Positions 18,054-26,215 of a stretch of DNA of 64,000 bases are shown here, in pieces (positions within the stretch are counted from its first letter, which is position 1; every line of letters starts with the position of its first letter). The notes beneath the pieces were generated by a model. That model saw nothing but the letters and a program-made list of their open reading frames with translations. It ran no database searches and was not told the origin of the DNA. The DNA comes from Mesobacillus sp. AQ2 (GTDB lineage Bacteria > Bacillota > Bacilli > Bacillales > Cytobacillaceae). A program made the translations under genes and the position numbers. The stretch is from positions 4,407,501-4,471,500 of the forward strand of contig NZ_CP126080.1 in the NCBI RefSeq assembly GCF_030122805.1. The letters are read 5' to 3'.

Positions 18054-19046
18054 TACACTTAATCTTTCAACTACTTTATGAGGCATAATCCGGCTTTCCG
18101 GGATTTCACCTGTTTCGAGTATTTTAAATAACATTTGTGCTGATGCTTCACCCATTTTAGCCAGCGGCTGGCCGATTGTAGTAAGCGGCGGAATCGTCAT
18201 TTCCGCAAGATTCAGATTATCGAAACCCATCACTGACAGCTCTTCAGGCACTTTTATTCCCTGCTGATAAGCCGCTGATAACACACCCATGGCAATTTCA
18301 TCACTGGCCGCAAAAATCGCTGTTACCTCAGGAAATTGTTCTTTCATTTTCCTCAAACCATCCAAGCCATCATGAAAGCCAAAGCCCTTGCTGTTAACGA
18401 TATTTCTCTCACCGCAGGCAATCTCATGGTCTGCCAGAGCTTTTTGGAAACCATCGATCCTCGGTTTCCCGGCAACGATATCTTCTTTATTCCCGCTGAT
18501 CATGCCGATTTCATTATGTCCTTTATCAATTAAATACTTCGCAGCTGCATAGGAAGCATGGAAGTCATTGACCTTCACATAAGGAACCGGGAATGCATAG
18601 GATTCTGTTGATAGGAGAACGATGGGCATTTTTGATTTCGTGACATACTGATAATATTCATCCTTCAGTATTTCACTTGCAAAAATGATTCCATCAACCC
18701 TTTTTTCGATCAATAGCTGAAGATAGTTCATTGTTTTTTCGCCATTTGATTCAGTATGGCAAACAATGACACTGGAGCCGTTTTCATTTGCCGCCTTCTC
18801 GATCCCATCCAGCAAGTCTGTAACCAGCGAGCTGGAAAGCTTCGGAAAAAGGACGCCGATCGTATGGGTTCTTTTATTGATTAATCCTCTGGCTACCGCA
18901 TTTGGTGAGTATCCAAGCTCTTCAATGACCTTCAATACCTTTAGTTTGGTCTTTTCCGAGTAGCCAGCCTGGCCATTCAGAATCCTTGAAACGGTAGCTA
19001 TCGAGACATTGGCCATCTTGGCAACGTCTTTAATCGTATAGGACAT
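18039..19046 (-). CDS. LacI-family transcriptional repressor of the second alpha-glucan operon
   Basis: A 335-residue LacI/GalR regulator: helix-turn-helix YTIKDVAKMANVSIATVSRILNG (residues 3-25), hinge with SPNAVARGLINKRT, and an effector domain ending in LAEMTIPPLTTIGQPLAKMG. It differs clearly from the first LacI-family protein in this window and has a different operator (GTAAACGTTTAC rather than GAAATCGATTTC), so the two operons can be switched separately. AGGTGGG precedes the ATG. A copy of its operator lies 39 bp upstream of its own gene. Confidence 0.92.
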   Translation of the reverse strand: MSYTIKDVAKMANVSIATVSRILNGQAGYSEKTKLKVLKVIEELGYSPNAVARGLINKRTHTIGVLFPKLSSSLVTDLLDGIEKAANENGSSVIVCHTESNGEKTMNYLQLLIEKRVDGIIFASEILKDEYYQYVTKSKMPIVLLSTESYAFPVPYVKVNDFHASYAAAKYLIDKGHNEIGMISGNKEDIVAGKPRIDGFQKALADHEIACGERNIVNSKGFGFHDGLDGLRKMKEQFPEVTAIFAASDEIAMGVLSAAYQQGIKVPEELSVMGFDNLNLAEMTIPPLTTIGQPLAKMGEASAQMLFKILETGEIPESRIMPHKVVERLSVKKRA

Positions 19047-19084
19047 ATCCCACCTGCTTTACACCAAAGATTAATAAAAAACGA

Positions 19085-19101
19085 AAACGTTTACGTAAAA
19101 A
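19085..19101. promoter_or_regulatory. Operator of the second LacI-family repressor, copy 2
   Basis: The inverse of TTTTTACGTAAACGTTT, an exact 17-base match to the site before the transporter operon. It predicts autoregulation. Confidence 0.75.
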
Positions 19102-19203
19102 TAATAGCATGTTATGCAAACCCTTTCAATAGTTTTTTTTAAAATAAAGAAGCAAAGGGATTTACCCTTTGCCTTCTGCTAAACATACTCATGTCGCTTT
19201 CCT

Positions 19204-20520
19204 TCACCACTCCCACTTCCGCAATTCCCCAATTGTTTTCTCCAAATCAACAATCCCATTTTCTATGGTTTGGATAATGCCTGGCCGGTGTGCAATGGTC
19301 ATGGTTTTCCCTGTGCGCAGCTGTTTTGGCTTTCTCATTAAAAGTCCTTTTTTCTCAGCTTCAGCCAGAACTGAACTCAAGACAGTTCGAGCTTTCTCAA
19401 GTAAATCGACTTCATCAGCTGCTGTTAGTTTTACACAAAGCCTGTTCTCTTCAAGCTGGAGATAGCAGCTCCGGTCGATGAAATTCTCAGGCATCCACCA
19501 AAATCCCCAGAAACCGCCTTTCCTGTTTGAAACATACCCCCAATGGCCGTCAAACTCTTTTTGTAATTCAACATAAAATCCTTGCCAGGCAAAACTATCC
19601 CATTCTTGGACTGGCATATACTTGAATGCTTTATACTGCTCATCCAACCACTCAAGCCGGGTTAAATAATCAAGGAATACATCATGGGTAACACCATTTT
19701 TATGACCACGTCGTAAAACCTGAAGCATCCTCTCCCGTGTGAACGGAAAATAATGTGCATCTATCACCGACTTATAATGGCTTTGATCAGCAATCTTATA
19801 ATAAATCGGTAGTTGGATCCATTTAGGATTCCTTATTTTCACTGCCTCGGAATAGCGCCTTAACTGGTCCGAATGATTTTTCGTGAAGGTCTTGTCTTCT
19901 ATTAAAATCGCATATCGATCATTTACAACTGCCAGGACATCAAGTCCTTTGAATTGCCTTTCGATCTGGATTTTTTTAATCAACGGCACCGGCTCTCCAT
20001 GGACATTGAAAATCATCGAAATAAAGTCCAGCGCTGCCTGATGCAGCGGTTTATTGATAGATCGATAAGCATCCTCGCTCCAGGCAAGCAGCCAGCATAA
20101 AAAAGCATCCTGGGACAACTCGCTTGTAGCGAATTCAAACAGATTTGGCTGCTTCCTGCCATACGCATCGTTGTCACGAGCATTTTCCAGCAAAACCTCA
20201 ACATCATGATTTCCGCGATACTCCTGCCAGTCTCCCCTGCCAAGAATGGAAAGGTAATGATTCGGCGGCCAGATTACCATATCCTTCAACTCTAGAATCC
20301 TGCCTTGTTCATCAGGGTAAACAAGCAGCAATCGATCATCACCCTCTTGAAATCTAATTTCTGGCATGTGTTCATAACGCTCAATATAGCCGCACTGCTC
20401 TGTACATATGTAGACAGGATTCACATCAATGACAATCCCGCCGTCATCTGTCCCATGAGTTCTCTCGACAACTTCTTCTATTAACTTCGCCCCACAACGA
20501 GGGCATGTTTTCTCTATCAT
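19204..20520 (-). CDS. Zinc-ribbon protein with PD-(D/E)XK nuclease-like domain
   Basis: A 438-residue cytoplasmic protein. An N-terminal zinc ribbon is formed by CPRC (6-9) and CTEQC. Residues around 125-260 resemble a PD-(D/E)XK nuclease superfamily domain (PDDEXK_4 type). It has the helix LFEFATSELSQDAFLCWLLAWSE followed by GLDVLAVVNDRYAILIEDKT, which supplies the Asp and the Glu-x-Lys of the active site, then SDQLRRYSEAV. The C-terminal part has no motif I know. AAAAGGAG precedes the ATG. It stands alone apart from the hypothetical gene 60 bp downstream. DNA cleavage is possible but unproven; similar proteins occur as orphans in many Bacillaceae. Confidence 0.7.
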   Translation of the reverse strand: MIEKTCPRCGAKLIEEVVERTHGTDDGGIVIDVNPVYICTEQCGYIERYEHMPEIRFQEGDDRLLLVYPDEQGRILELKDMVIWPPNHYLSILGRGDWQEYRGNHDVEVLLENARDNDAYGRKQPNLFEFATSELSQDAFLCWLLAWSEDAYRSINKPLHQAALDFISMIFNVHGEPVPLIKKIQIERQFKGLDVLAVVNDRYAILIEDKTFTKNHSDQLRRYSEAVKIRNPKWIQLPIYYKIADQSHYKSVIDAHYFPFTRERMLQVLRRGHKNGVTHDVFLDYLTRLEWLDEQYKAFKYMPVQEWDSFAWQGFYVELQKEFDGHWGYVSNRKGGFWGFWWMPENFIDRSCYLQLEENRLCVKLTAADEVDLLEKARTVLSSVLAEAEKKGLLMRKPKQLRTGKTMTIAHRPGIIQTIENGIVDLEKTIGELRKWEW

Positions 20521-20580
20521 TCAAATTCTCCTTTTAATCTATGTAAATAGTACTTTAAGGTGGGGACACTCTAATATTCA

Positions 20581-21258
20581 CTATTTGCGTAATTTCTTTT
20601 CAGATAGATGTGACCTATCTGCCTTCAGATGTGTCCCTTGCAAAATCAGCATTGCATTAGATCCGGTCGAGAAAGTAGTAAAAGTCTGTCTCCCTTTCCG
20701 ATACGGGCCTCTCTTCGGCCGGGGGAGTTCTTTCTGTCTGGGATCAGCAATATACCCGTGTTTAATGACCGGATATTGGATGTTTTTTAGCTTTTGGATG
20801 ATATCCTTAAATTGGGGCTGGTAATATGTTAAAAAGTCATAGAGATTTGGTGTAAAATTAAAAGAAGTCAATACATCAACTAACTTCTTGACTGCTACAA
20901 TGTCTTCATAAAGGTTTACCAGCATGTCCGTGACTTCCATCATTTCTTCAGTCAACCAAAACCATTCGTCTTCACAAAAATCTCCTTGAACATCCAATTC
21001 AACCAATGCGCCTTCAATCTGCCTAAAAACATATTCAAAATCAGCATACTTTTTCTGCACCTTTGGCGGGCTTCTAAATACTAGAGATACGTCCGGCAGA
21101 TTTTGATTATCTGAGGCAAAATTATCAATATCGTTCTCCAATATGATGAGCCTTGTTAGCACTCGCTTCATTTCTTCCAGATAAAAGGGTGTCCCTGAAC
21201 TCTCTAGCTCCTCTTTAGCATAAATGAGATTTTCGATGCACATTTCTAAGTAGATCAT
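20581..21258 (-). CDS. Hypothetical protein
   Basis: A protein of about 225 residues that I do not recognise. It is acidic and helical over most of its length (for example ENLIYAKEELESSG and NLYEDIVAVKKLVDVLTSF). It ends in a basic tail rich in Lys/Arg/Pro (QKELPRPKRGPYRKGRQ). There is no signal peptide or membrane segment. The open frame starts at a TTG (21291), but ATG 21258 with GGGGAAC upstream is the more likely start. It follows the nuclease-like gene's orientation and lies just before it in transcription order, so the two may be co-transcribed. Confidence 0.6.
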   Translation of the reverse strand: MIYLEMCIENLIYAKEELESSGTPFYLEEMKRVLTRLIILENDIDNFASDNQNLPDVSLVFRSPPKVQKKYADFEYVFRQIEGALVELDVQGDFCEDEWFWLTEEMMEVTDMLVNLYEDIVAVKKLVDVLTSFNFTPNLYDFLTYYQPQFKDIIQKLKNIQYPVIKHGYIADPRQKELPRPKRGPYRKGRQTFTTFSTGSNAMLILQGTHLKADRSHLSEKKLRK

Positions 21259-21344
21259 ATCTGTTCCCCATTTTTCAGTAAAATTTACCAATCGCTAACA
21301 TTTATATCGGCAATAAGCCGCCTTTCTCCAATATAAAAACCTAA

Positions 21345-21398
21345 AAAGAGGCTGACTCAAAAGGTTGAATAAATTCGACCTGAGAGTCGCCTCTTTTA
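21345..21398 (-). terminator. Hairpin at the downstream end of the IS1182-family element
   Basis: AAAGAGGCTGACTC and GAGAGTCGCCTCTTTT pair around an A/T-rich loop, followed by TTTTTAGG on the minus strand. It overlaps the proposed left terminal repeat of the IS and would terminate the transposase transcript. Confidence 0.6.
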
Positions 21399-21467
21399 CT
21401 TTATATCCAGTTTATAGGATTGGATTTGATGGATTTATAAGACAAAGAGGGATATTCATTCCCTTAA

Positions 21468-23021
21468 TTACCCTAATTTTTGTTCGCTTTCCTTGTTGGC
21501 TGCCCACTTCAATAGATTGTGTGCAGCACAAATAAGACCCCAATCCGTCGTATTTTTGGATAGGCCACTTAACCCGAATCTCTTAAACGCTCGATTATGC
21601 TTAATCTGCCCGAATACCGGCTCTACATCTATTTTTCGCTGCCTGTATCTTTGGCTTCCTTCTTCCGTAGCCAAGCGTTCACGAACTTCTTTTCGTTGTT
21701 GTTGGTTTTTCACTGAAACCTGTACGGTCTTTGTATCTTTGTCTTTGGCACAAGTTGTTTGGAATGGACAGTTCATACAATCGGTACAGCGGTAGGTGCG
21801 CTTCACTGAATCGTAACCGTTGTCGGACTTTCTTTGACTCTCATACTGGAAGATCAGGCGTTTTCCGTTTGCGCAAATCCATTCGTCTAGTTCTTCGTCA
21901 TACTCCATATTTTCAACACGGCCAATTTGTTCCTTCCACGCCTTTGTCTGTTCTTTATCAAAAGTATTGTACTTAATGTACGCTTCTATTTTTTGTTCTT
22001 CACAATGTGCATAGTTTTCTTCGCTTCCATAACCAGAGTCGGCAATAATGGCCTTTGGTCTGGGCCGATTGTATTTTTCTAAAAGGTTCAGGTGTGGAAT
22101 CAGACAACCAGGATCTCCAGCACGTTGATGCAGGCTGAAGTTGGTGATGAACTGATTTTCGGTGGCAATCTGGGCATTGTATCCAGGCTTCAGCTGACCG
22201 TTCATCATGTTGTCCTCTTTCATTCGCATGAAAGTCGCATCGGTATCTGTCTTGGAAAAGCTGTTTCGCTCCCCAAAAGTCTGTTTCTGGAATTCATACT
22301 TCTGTTTTCGAGGCAGAAGGTCTTTTTCCAGTTGACGCTTAGCCTTCTTTAAAGGTTTGTTTTTTGGATCCTGCTCCAGTCTCTTTTCCAACTTTTTGAT
22401 GGTTTCTTCGATTTTTGCAGAAGAGATGGGTGACTCTTCGAGCTTTTCCTGAAAATCCAGTTCCTTTTCTGCTTCTTCGTCTTCTATGGTGACTTGTTCA
22501 ATGCCTAAGACAATCTGGCGGAATTTCTCGTCCAGTTTTCTATCGTATTTTTCAGTGGATTTCTTCCATACAAAAGTATACTTGTTGGCGTTTGCCTCCA
22601 ATTTGGTCCCATCCAGGAAATAGTCTTCCAGCTTCACAAGTCCTTCCTCCCGAAGGAGGTCGACTATGGAGAAGAACGTCTCATAGATGACATCTTTCAT
22701 GCGTTCTGAACGGAAACGGTTGATGGTACGGAAATCTGGCTTCTGTTCGCCGGAAAGCCACATGAAAATAATGTTCTCTGTTAGCTGTTTGGCGATTTCT
22801 CGAGAGGAATAAATCCGGGTGGCATATGCATAAAGAATGACTTTTAGCATCATTTGAGGATGGTAAGGCGGCCGGCCTCCACCAGGATAAAGAGAGAGAA
22901 AGATATTGGGATTCATCTGGCCGACGGCTAAATCAATCAATCGGGCAAGGTGCTCTTGAGGGATTAAAACTTGAATGTCCATTGGAAGGGTCAACTGGTT
23001 TGTGTTATAATTTTTGTACAA
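21468..23021 (-). CDS. IS1182-family transposase
   Basis: A 517-residue DDE transposase, apparently intact. The N-terminal region has YPGGGRPPYHPQMMLKVILYAYATRIYSSREIA and DFRTINRFRSERM (DUF772-like). The DDE core includes DYFLDGTKLEANANKYTFVWKK, AIIADSGYGSEENYAHCEE and a C-terminal RQRKIDVEPVFGQIKHNRAFKRFGLSG with the catalytic Glu. Between lies a charged helical stretch (175-235) and a Cys-rich segment (CTDCMNCPFQTTCAK). The start is TTG, 8 bp after AAGGAG. A long inverted repeat (ACAAGAAAATC at about 23020 and its complement ending near 23083) brackets the ribosome binding site and a TATAAT box, and could limit expression. Confidence 0.92.
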   Translation of the reverse strand: MYKNYNTNQLTLPMDIQVLIPQEHLARLIDLAVGQMNPNIFLSLYPGGGRPPYHPQMMLKVILYAYATRIYSSREIAKQLTENIIFMWLSGEQKPDFRTINRFRSERMKDVIYETFFSIVDLLREEGLVKLEDYFLDGTKLEANANKYTFVWKKSTEKYDRKLDEKFRQIVLGIEQVTIEDEEAEKELDFQEKLEESPISSAKIEETIKKLEKRLEQDPKNKPLKKAKRQLEKDLLPRKQKYEFQKQTFGERNSFSKTDTDATFMRMKEDNMMNGQLKPGYNAQIATENQFITNFSLHQRAGDPGCLIPHLNLLEKYNRPRPKAIIADSGYGSEENYAHCEEQKIEAYIKYNTFDKEQTKAWKEQIGRVENMEYDEELDEWICANGKRLIFQYESQRKSDNGYDSVKRTYRCTDCMNCPFQTTCAKDKDTKTVQVSVKNQQQRKEVRERLATEEGSQRYRQRKIDVEPVFGQIKHNRAFKRFGLSGLSKNTTDWGLICAAHNLLKWAANKESEQKLG

Positions 23022-23122
23022 GAAAATCTCTCCTTCTGTTTGTTTTGTTGTGGTGACTTAATTATAACAAAAGAGGGATTTTCTTGTATTTTTTTGCGTA
23101 AAAAATGAATTTAGAAACCTGA

Positions 23123-23252
23123 GTTGATTGGAGTGGAAGGCGCGTAGACTCCTGCGGGCGCAGCTGGTCAGGTGAGACCCCGCAAGAGCGAAGCGATGAG
23201 GAGGCTCAGCGCCAGCCCCGCGGAAAGCGAAGCGCCTGGAACGGAAATCAAC
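23123..23252. repeat. Structured intergenic repeat of Bacillaceae type
   Basis: A 130-bp G+C-rich block bounded by GTTGATT...AATCAAC and, inside, GGAAGGCGC...GCGCCTGGAA, so its ends pair. The interior has further complementary tracts (CTCCTGCGGG, ACCCCGCA, GAGGAGGCTC, CCCCGCGGAAAGCGAAGCGCC). I recognise this from memory as a high-copy repeat in many Bacillus genomes; no function is established that I know of. Its G+C content stands out sharply from the flanks. Confidence 0.75.
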
Positions 23253-23284
23253 GGACTATTTTTACAAGCAGTCTAAAAAATAAA

Positions 23285-23321
23285 GAGGGTGCCCAAAAGT
23301 TTATACTTTTGGGACACCCTC
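23285..23321. repeat. Long hairpin at the right end of the IS region
   Basis: GAGGGTGCCCAAAAGT and ACTTTTGGGACACCCTC are nearly perfect complements around a 4-nt loop. It resembles IS ends common in Bacillaceae and may also act as a terminator. Confidence 0.6.
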
Positions 23322-23364
23322 AATAATGAGCCTGTTACATTCTAAAACAAAATTAAATTACACA

Positions 23365-23587
23365 GCGCATGTCCCTAAGGGTAACTGTTTTGCATAATGC
23401 CGTCATGGAGAACTTCTTTGGCTTATTAAAGGGTGAACTACTTTTTTTAGAAGAATTTGAGAGTATGGAGCACTTTATTCAGGAATTGTAGAAGAATATT
23501 TATTATTACAACCACGATTGTATTAAGGCAAAATTAAAAGGCAAGAGGCCTGTACAATACCGAACTCTTGCCCAGCAGGCTGCCTAA
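23365..23587 (+). pseudogene. Remnant of an IS3-family (IS150 group) transposase, C-terminal end
   Basis: Broken frames can be joined to read a typical IS3 OrfB C-terminus: MS-KGNC, NAVMENFFGLLKGELLFLEEF, ESMEHFIQEL, YYYNHDCIKAKLKGKRP and VQYRTLAQQAA, then TAA. Each join needs a frameshift (near 23375, 23399 and 23490), and a TAG interrupts the frame after QEL. The N-terminal part and the left end are missing. It lies directly beside the right end of the IS1182 element, so the site has taken several insertions. Confidence 0.8.
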
Positions 23588-23633
23588 TATTTTGCGCCTA
23601 ACTTTTTGGGTTCAAATCACCATTCCCGTGCTT

Positions 23634-24185
23634 TTAGAAATTATTCTTAATAAATTCTTCTTCCTCCGCAGTGCTCATTACTCCGTATGCTCTGCCGATT
23701 GTACCGCCTTGCCATTCCCAGAAATAATTGTGGTCATGGTCGACCGTTTGAAAATTCCCGCTTTTCCACTTCTCTGCAATGTCGATAAGATTTTCTTTTG
23801 AAGCGAATTGGGACTTCTTCAAGAATTCTAAAACCTGTGAAACGGTGTCGTCTGACATTGGAATTGCTCCCCATTTATCTTCAGCTTTCACTTTTTGATG
23901 AGTCATCTTGTGCATAATTTCGATAATCTCACCTTCAGTCGTGCTATCCGTCAATTCCAGTTTGAAGATTTGTCCACCGATGTTTTTGGTTTGCTCTTCA
24001 TATTCTTCACTCTCTGTTTCATAAGGTGAATCTCCATTTTCTTCAGATGCGGCTACTGAACGAGATTCATTTGCAGAGCTTTTCTCCTGATAATGCTCAA
24101 CGTTTCCTAAAATCTTATATGTCCCGTACCCAAATGCAATAACCAAGCCAATGACAACCAACACTAATGTCAGTATTTTTTTCAA
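23634..24185 (-). CDS. Membrane-anchored protein, DUF6241-like
   Basis: A 183-residue protein: one N-terminal membrane segment (ILTLVLVVIGLVIAFGYGTYKIL), an acidic Ser/Glu-rich linker (35-68), then a compact outer domain with EIIEIMHKMTHQKVKAEDKWGAIPMSD and a C-terminal HDHNYFWEWQGGTIGRAYGVMSTAEEEEFI. This C-terminal pattern resembles a Bacillus family of unknown function (I believe DUF6241). The start is TTG with GGGGGGAG upstream. It stands alone, with no neighbour suggesting a role. Confidence 0.75.
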   Translation of the reverse strand: MKKILTLVLVVIGLVIAFGYGTYKILGNVEHYQEKSSANESRSVAASEENGDSPYETESEEYEEQTKNIGGQIFKLELTDSTTEGEIIEIMHKMTHQKVKAEDKWGAIPMSDDTVSQVLEFLKKSQFASKENLIDIAEKWKSGNFQTVDHDHNYFWEWQGGTIGRAYGVMSTAEEEEFIKNNF

Positions 24186-24358
24186 TATGATCTCCCCCCA
24201 TTACATGATGATGGTCTTCAGCAAGGATATAAAACTAGATAAGAAGGCAATTAATGCCAACTCCATTTATTTAATAGTTTAACATATTTAGGAATATTTT
24301 TAGGGCTCGTGAAGCGGGTATCCCTTCACAGGATAGACGGACAAGCTATTTTGTCTCT

Positions 24359-24823
24359 TTACCGTATTGTCCGATCACTGACTGTTCCTTTTAATGTTTT
24401 GTGAACAACATGAAAATCCATCTTTGAAATCACATAGTATGTAGGTATATAAATAGATTCGCCGCCTCGTATATTCAGGATGAATGCAGGCGTTTTTATT
24501 CCTAAGTATTCCGTTCTTATACCATTTTCAATTTCAATATTTTTAATGGCATCCAATTTAATTGTTTCGTCCCTGACTGTGATATTTTCATTATCATATC
24601 GAAACATGTGTTTCTTCTTGAATAGAAGGATTATGAGCATCACTGCCATTCTTCCGAAAAAGACAATTCCAAGTATACCCGCAGCCACAGAGAAGACTTT
24701 CCTCAGAACAGGGGCCTCTAGATAAATACTCGCTAGAATCAGAGCCACACCAGAAAAGATAAAAAGTGCACAAACCAACAAACGTCCAATAATTGTGCTG
24801 GTCCTATAGTTTATTGTCTTCAT
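24359..24823 (-). CDS. Small membrane protein with PH-like domain
   Basis: A 154-residue protein with two N-terminal membrane segments (about 12-33 and 40-68) and a cytoplasmic beta-rich C-terminal part (MFRYDNENITVRDETIKLDAIKNIEI; TPAFILNIRGGESIYIPTYYV) of the bacterial PH-like type. It is similar in layout to DUF5381/STM3941-like proteins, an assignment I make from pattern only. AGGTG precedes the ATG. Function is unknown. Confidence 0.7.
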   Translation of the reverse strand: MKTINYRTSTIIGRLLVCALFIFSGVALILASIYLEAPVLRKVFSVAAGILGIVFFGRMAVMLIILLFKKKHMFRYDNENITVRDETIKLDAIKNIEIENGIRTEYLGIKTPAFILNIRGGESIYIPTYYVISKMDFHVVHKTLKGTVSDRTIR

Positions 24824-24972
24824 ATATTCACCTATTTAAAAATATTTTCATATAAACACTTTCCAATAATTGTAACACGATGTTTTACGCTGCATTAGTA
24901 ACCTATTTCCAAAAAGCACCTTTTATGAGAACAGAACAAGAGACAGGGTATCAGGTTGCTTTTTTCGTCTTA

Positions 24973-25000
24973 CGAATGGGACAGGAGAACCGTCCCTTTG
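24973..25000. repeat. REP relic before glpP
   Basis: CGAATGGGACAGGAGAACCGTCCC contains the GAACCGTCCC core of the REP family found around the RAYT gene, with a degraded stem (ACA/TGT). Its left arm matches relics at 34645, 34870 and 41912, which share CGAA..GGA.A.GAGAACC. Confidence 0.6.
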
Positions 25001-25009
25001 TGCTATAAT
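25001..25009 (+). promoter_or_regulatory. Extended -10 promoter of glpP
   Basis: TGCTATAAT is a consensus extended -10 element, 37 bp before the glpP start. The -35 region falls inside the REP relic and is poor (ACAGGA). Confidence 0.45.
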
Positions 25010-25045
25010 GAAGATAGAATATTCAGACGTTTAGGGGTTGAGTAG

Positions 25046-25615
25046 ATGAAACCGAATATCAATGATATTGTTCAATCACAGGTGATTGCTTCAATCAAGG
25101 AAGAAGCTGACCTGGAGAAGGCGGCTCGATCAAACGCCAACATTGTTTTCATCCTTACCGGGAATTTAATCACGATGGATGGATACTTGAAAAAACTGAA
25201 GGCCGCTGGTAAAACCACCTTTATACATATTGATTTTATCGACGGTTTGTCGAACACGAAGAGCGCAATCAAATACATTGCTGAAATCTGGAAGCCGGCC
25301 GGTATCATCACGACAAAAAGCAACCTGATCAAATATGCAAAAGAAGAAGGCTTAATGACGATCCAGCGCCTTTTTCTGATCGATCGCAATGCCCTCGTCA
25401 AAGGGATTGAAATCGCACATAACTGCAAGCCGGATGCGATTGAAATCCTTCCAGGTCTGATGCCATCTGTGATTGATAAAATGACGACCATGACTGCGCT
25501 CCCAATCATCGCTGGCGGGCTAATCAGCAATAAGGAAGACATTCTGAATGGATTAAGTGCCGGTGCCCTCGCTATTTCCTCTGGTGATCCGAAGCTTTGG
25601 AATCTTGATTTGTAA
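25046..25615 (+). CDS. glpP: Glycerol-3-phosphate-responsive antiterminator GlpP
   Basis: A 189-residue GlpP-family protein with the TIM-barrel-like motifs NANIVFILTGNLI, FIHIDFIDGLSNTKSAIKYI, GIITTKSNLIKYAKEEGL, IQRLFLIDRNAL, PDAIEILPGLMP and PIIAGGLISNKEDI. In B. subtilis GlpP binds glycerol-3-phosphate and the leader mRNA of glpD and glpFK, allowing read-through of their terminators. Here it stands alone on the plus strand, without glpF, glpK or glpD beside it, so its targets must be elsewhere. AGGGGTTG precedes the ATG. Confidence 0.93.
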   Translation: MKPNINDIVQSQVIASIKEEADLEKAARSNANIVFILTGNLITMDGYLKKLKAAGKTTFIHIDFIDGLSNTKSAIKYIAEIWKPAGIITTKSNLIKYAKEEGLMTIQRLFLIDRNALVKGIEIAHNCKPDAIEILPGLMPSVIDKMTTMTALPIIAGGLISNKEDILNGLSAGALAISSGDPKLWNLDL

Positions 25616-25624
25616 CCCTAAAAA

Positions 25625-25650
25625 GAGCTCAACCCAGAGTAGTTGAGCTC
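25625..25650 (-). terminator. Terminator of mgtC
   Basis: GAGCTCAAC and GTTGAGCTC form a perfect 9-bp stem, followed by TTTTTAGG on the minus strand. It lies just after the mgtC stop and also between the converging ends of glpP and mgtC. Confidence 0.85.
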
Positions 25651-25658
25651 GACCCAAT

Positions 25659-26189
25659 TCATGCCCCAAACTCTTTTTGTTTGTCGTCTGTCTTTCTTTT
25701 TTTCCTGAACCATGGAAAGCGCACCCTGATCTCCCGTTCTTCAAAAAAGTTTCCTATCTTCGTAATGATGAATGTTACCAATGTCGCGAAGATGACAATG
25801 CCGTAAAATCCCGCTCCAATACCAATACCAATTCCACCAACATAAAAAATCATCGCTGCTGAAGTCAGCCCTTTTACCCGCAAACCATCTTTCAAGATAA
25901 CACCGGCTCCTAGGAATCCCAGTCCTGATACAATCTGTGCAGCCAGACGCATCGGATCCATCACTTTTCCGCTATCATGTTGACTGAAAATCTCTGCACT
26001 CTCTATTGAGACGATGGTTATCAGTGTACATGCCACAGACACATACGTATACGTTTTCAATCCCGCCGGCTTATTTTTCGATGTCCGATCCCATCCGATT
26101 AAAAACCCCAAAACAGCACTAACTAAAATCCGGAAATAGGTTTCATGCTGCCAGAAGAATTCCGACATGTATTCAATGTAAACGCTCAT
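25659..26189 (-). CDS. mgtC: MgtC/SapB-family membrane protein
   Basis: A 176-residue protein with four to five membrane helices and the family motifs ILVSAVLGFLIGWDR, AGLKTYTYVSVACTLITIVS, RLAAQIVSGLGFLGAGVILKDG and VKGLTSAAMIFYVGGIGIGIGAG. It ends in a basic tail. MgtC proteins help bacteria cope with low magnesium; in some species they act on the F-type ATP synthase. It lacks the extra C-terminal ACT-like domain of Salmonella MgtC, as is usual in Bacillus. AAAGGGAG precedes the ATG. A long leader hairpin with a U-run lies just upstream, suggesting transcription attenuation. Confidence 0.92.
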   Translation of the reverse strand: MSVYIEYMSEFFWQHETYFRILVSAVLGFLIGWDRTSKNKPAGLKTYTYVSVACTLITIVSIESAEIFSQHDSGKVMDPMRLAAQIVSGLGFLGAGVILKDGLRVKGLTSAAMIFYVGGIGIGIGAGFYGIVIFATLVTFIITKIGNFFEEREIRVRFPWFRKKRKTDDKQKEFGA

Positions 26190-26215
26190 CTAACCAGCTC
26201 CCTTTACGATAAAAA

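Larger units (their letters stand above)
21349..23321 (-). mobile_element. IS1182-family insertion sequence (boundaries provisional)
   Basis: The element is defined by one intact transposase gene. Proposed ends are GAGGCTGACTCAAAAGG at 21349 and, inverted, GAGGGTGTCCCAAAAGT ending at 23321; they agree at 13 of 17 positions. The right side also holds a structured 130-bp repeat (23123-23252) that does not belong to a typical IS. Either it is a passenger or the true right end lies before 23123. No clear target duplication is visible. Confidence 0.6.
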
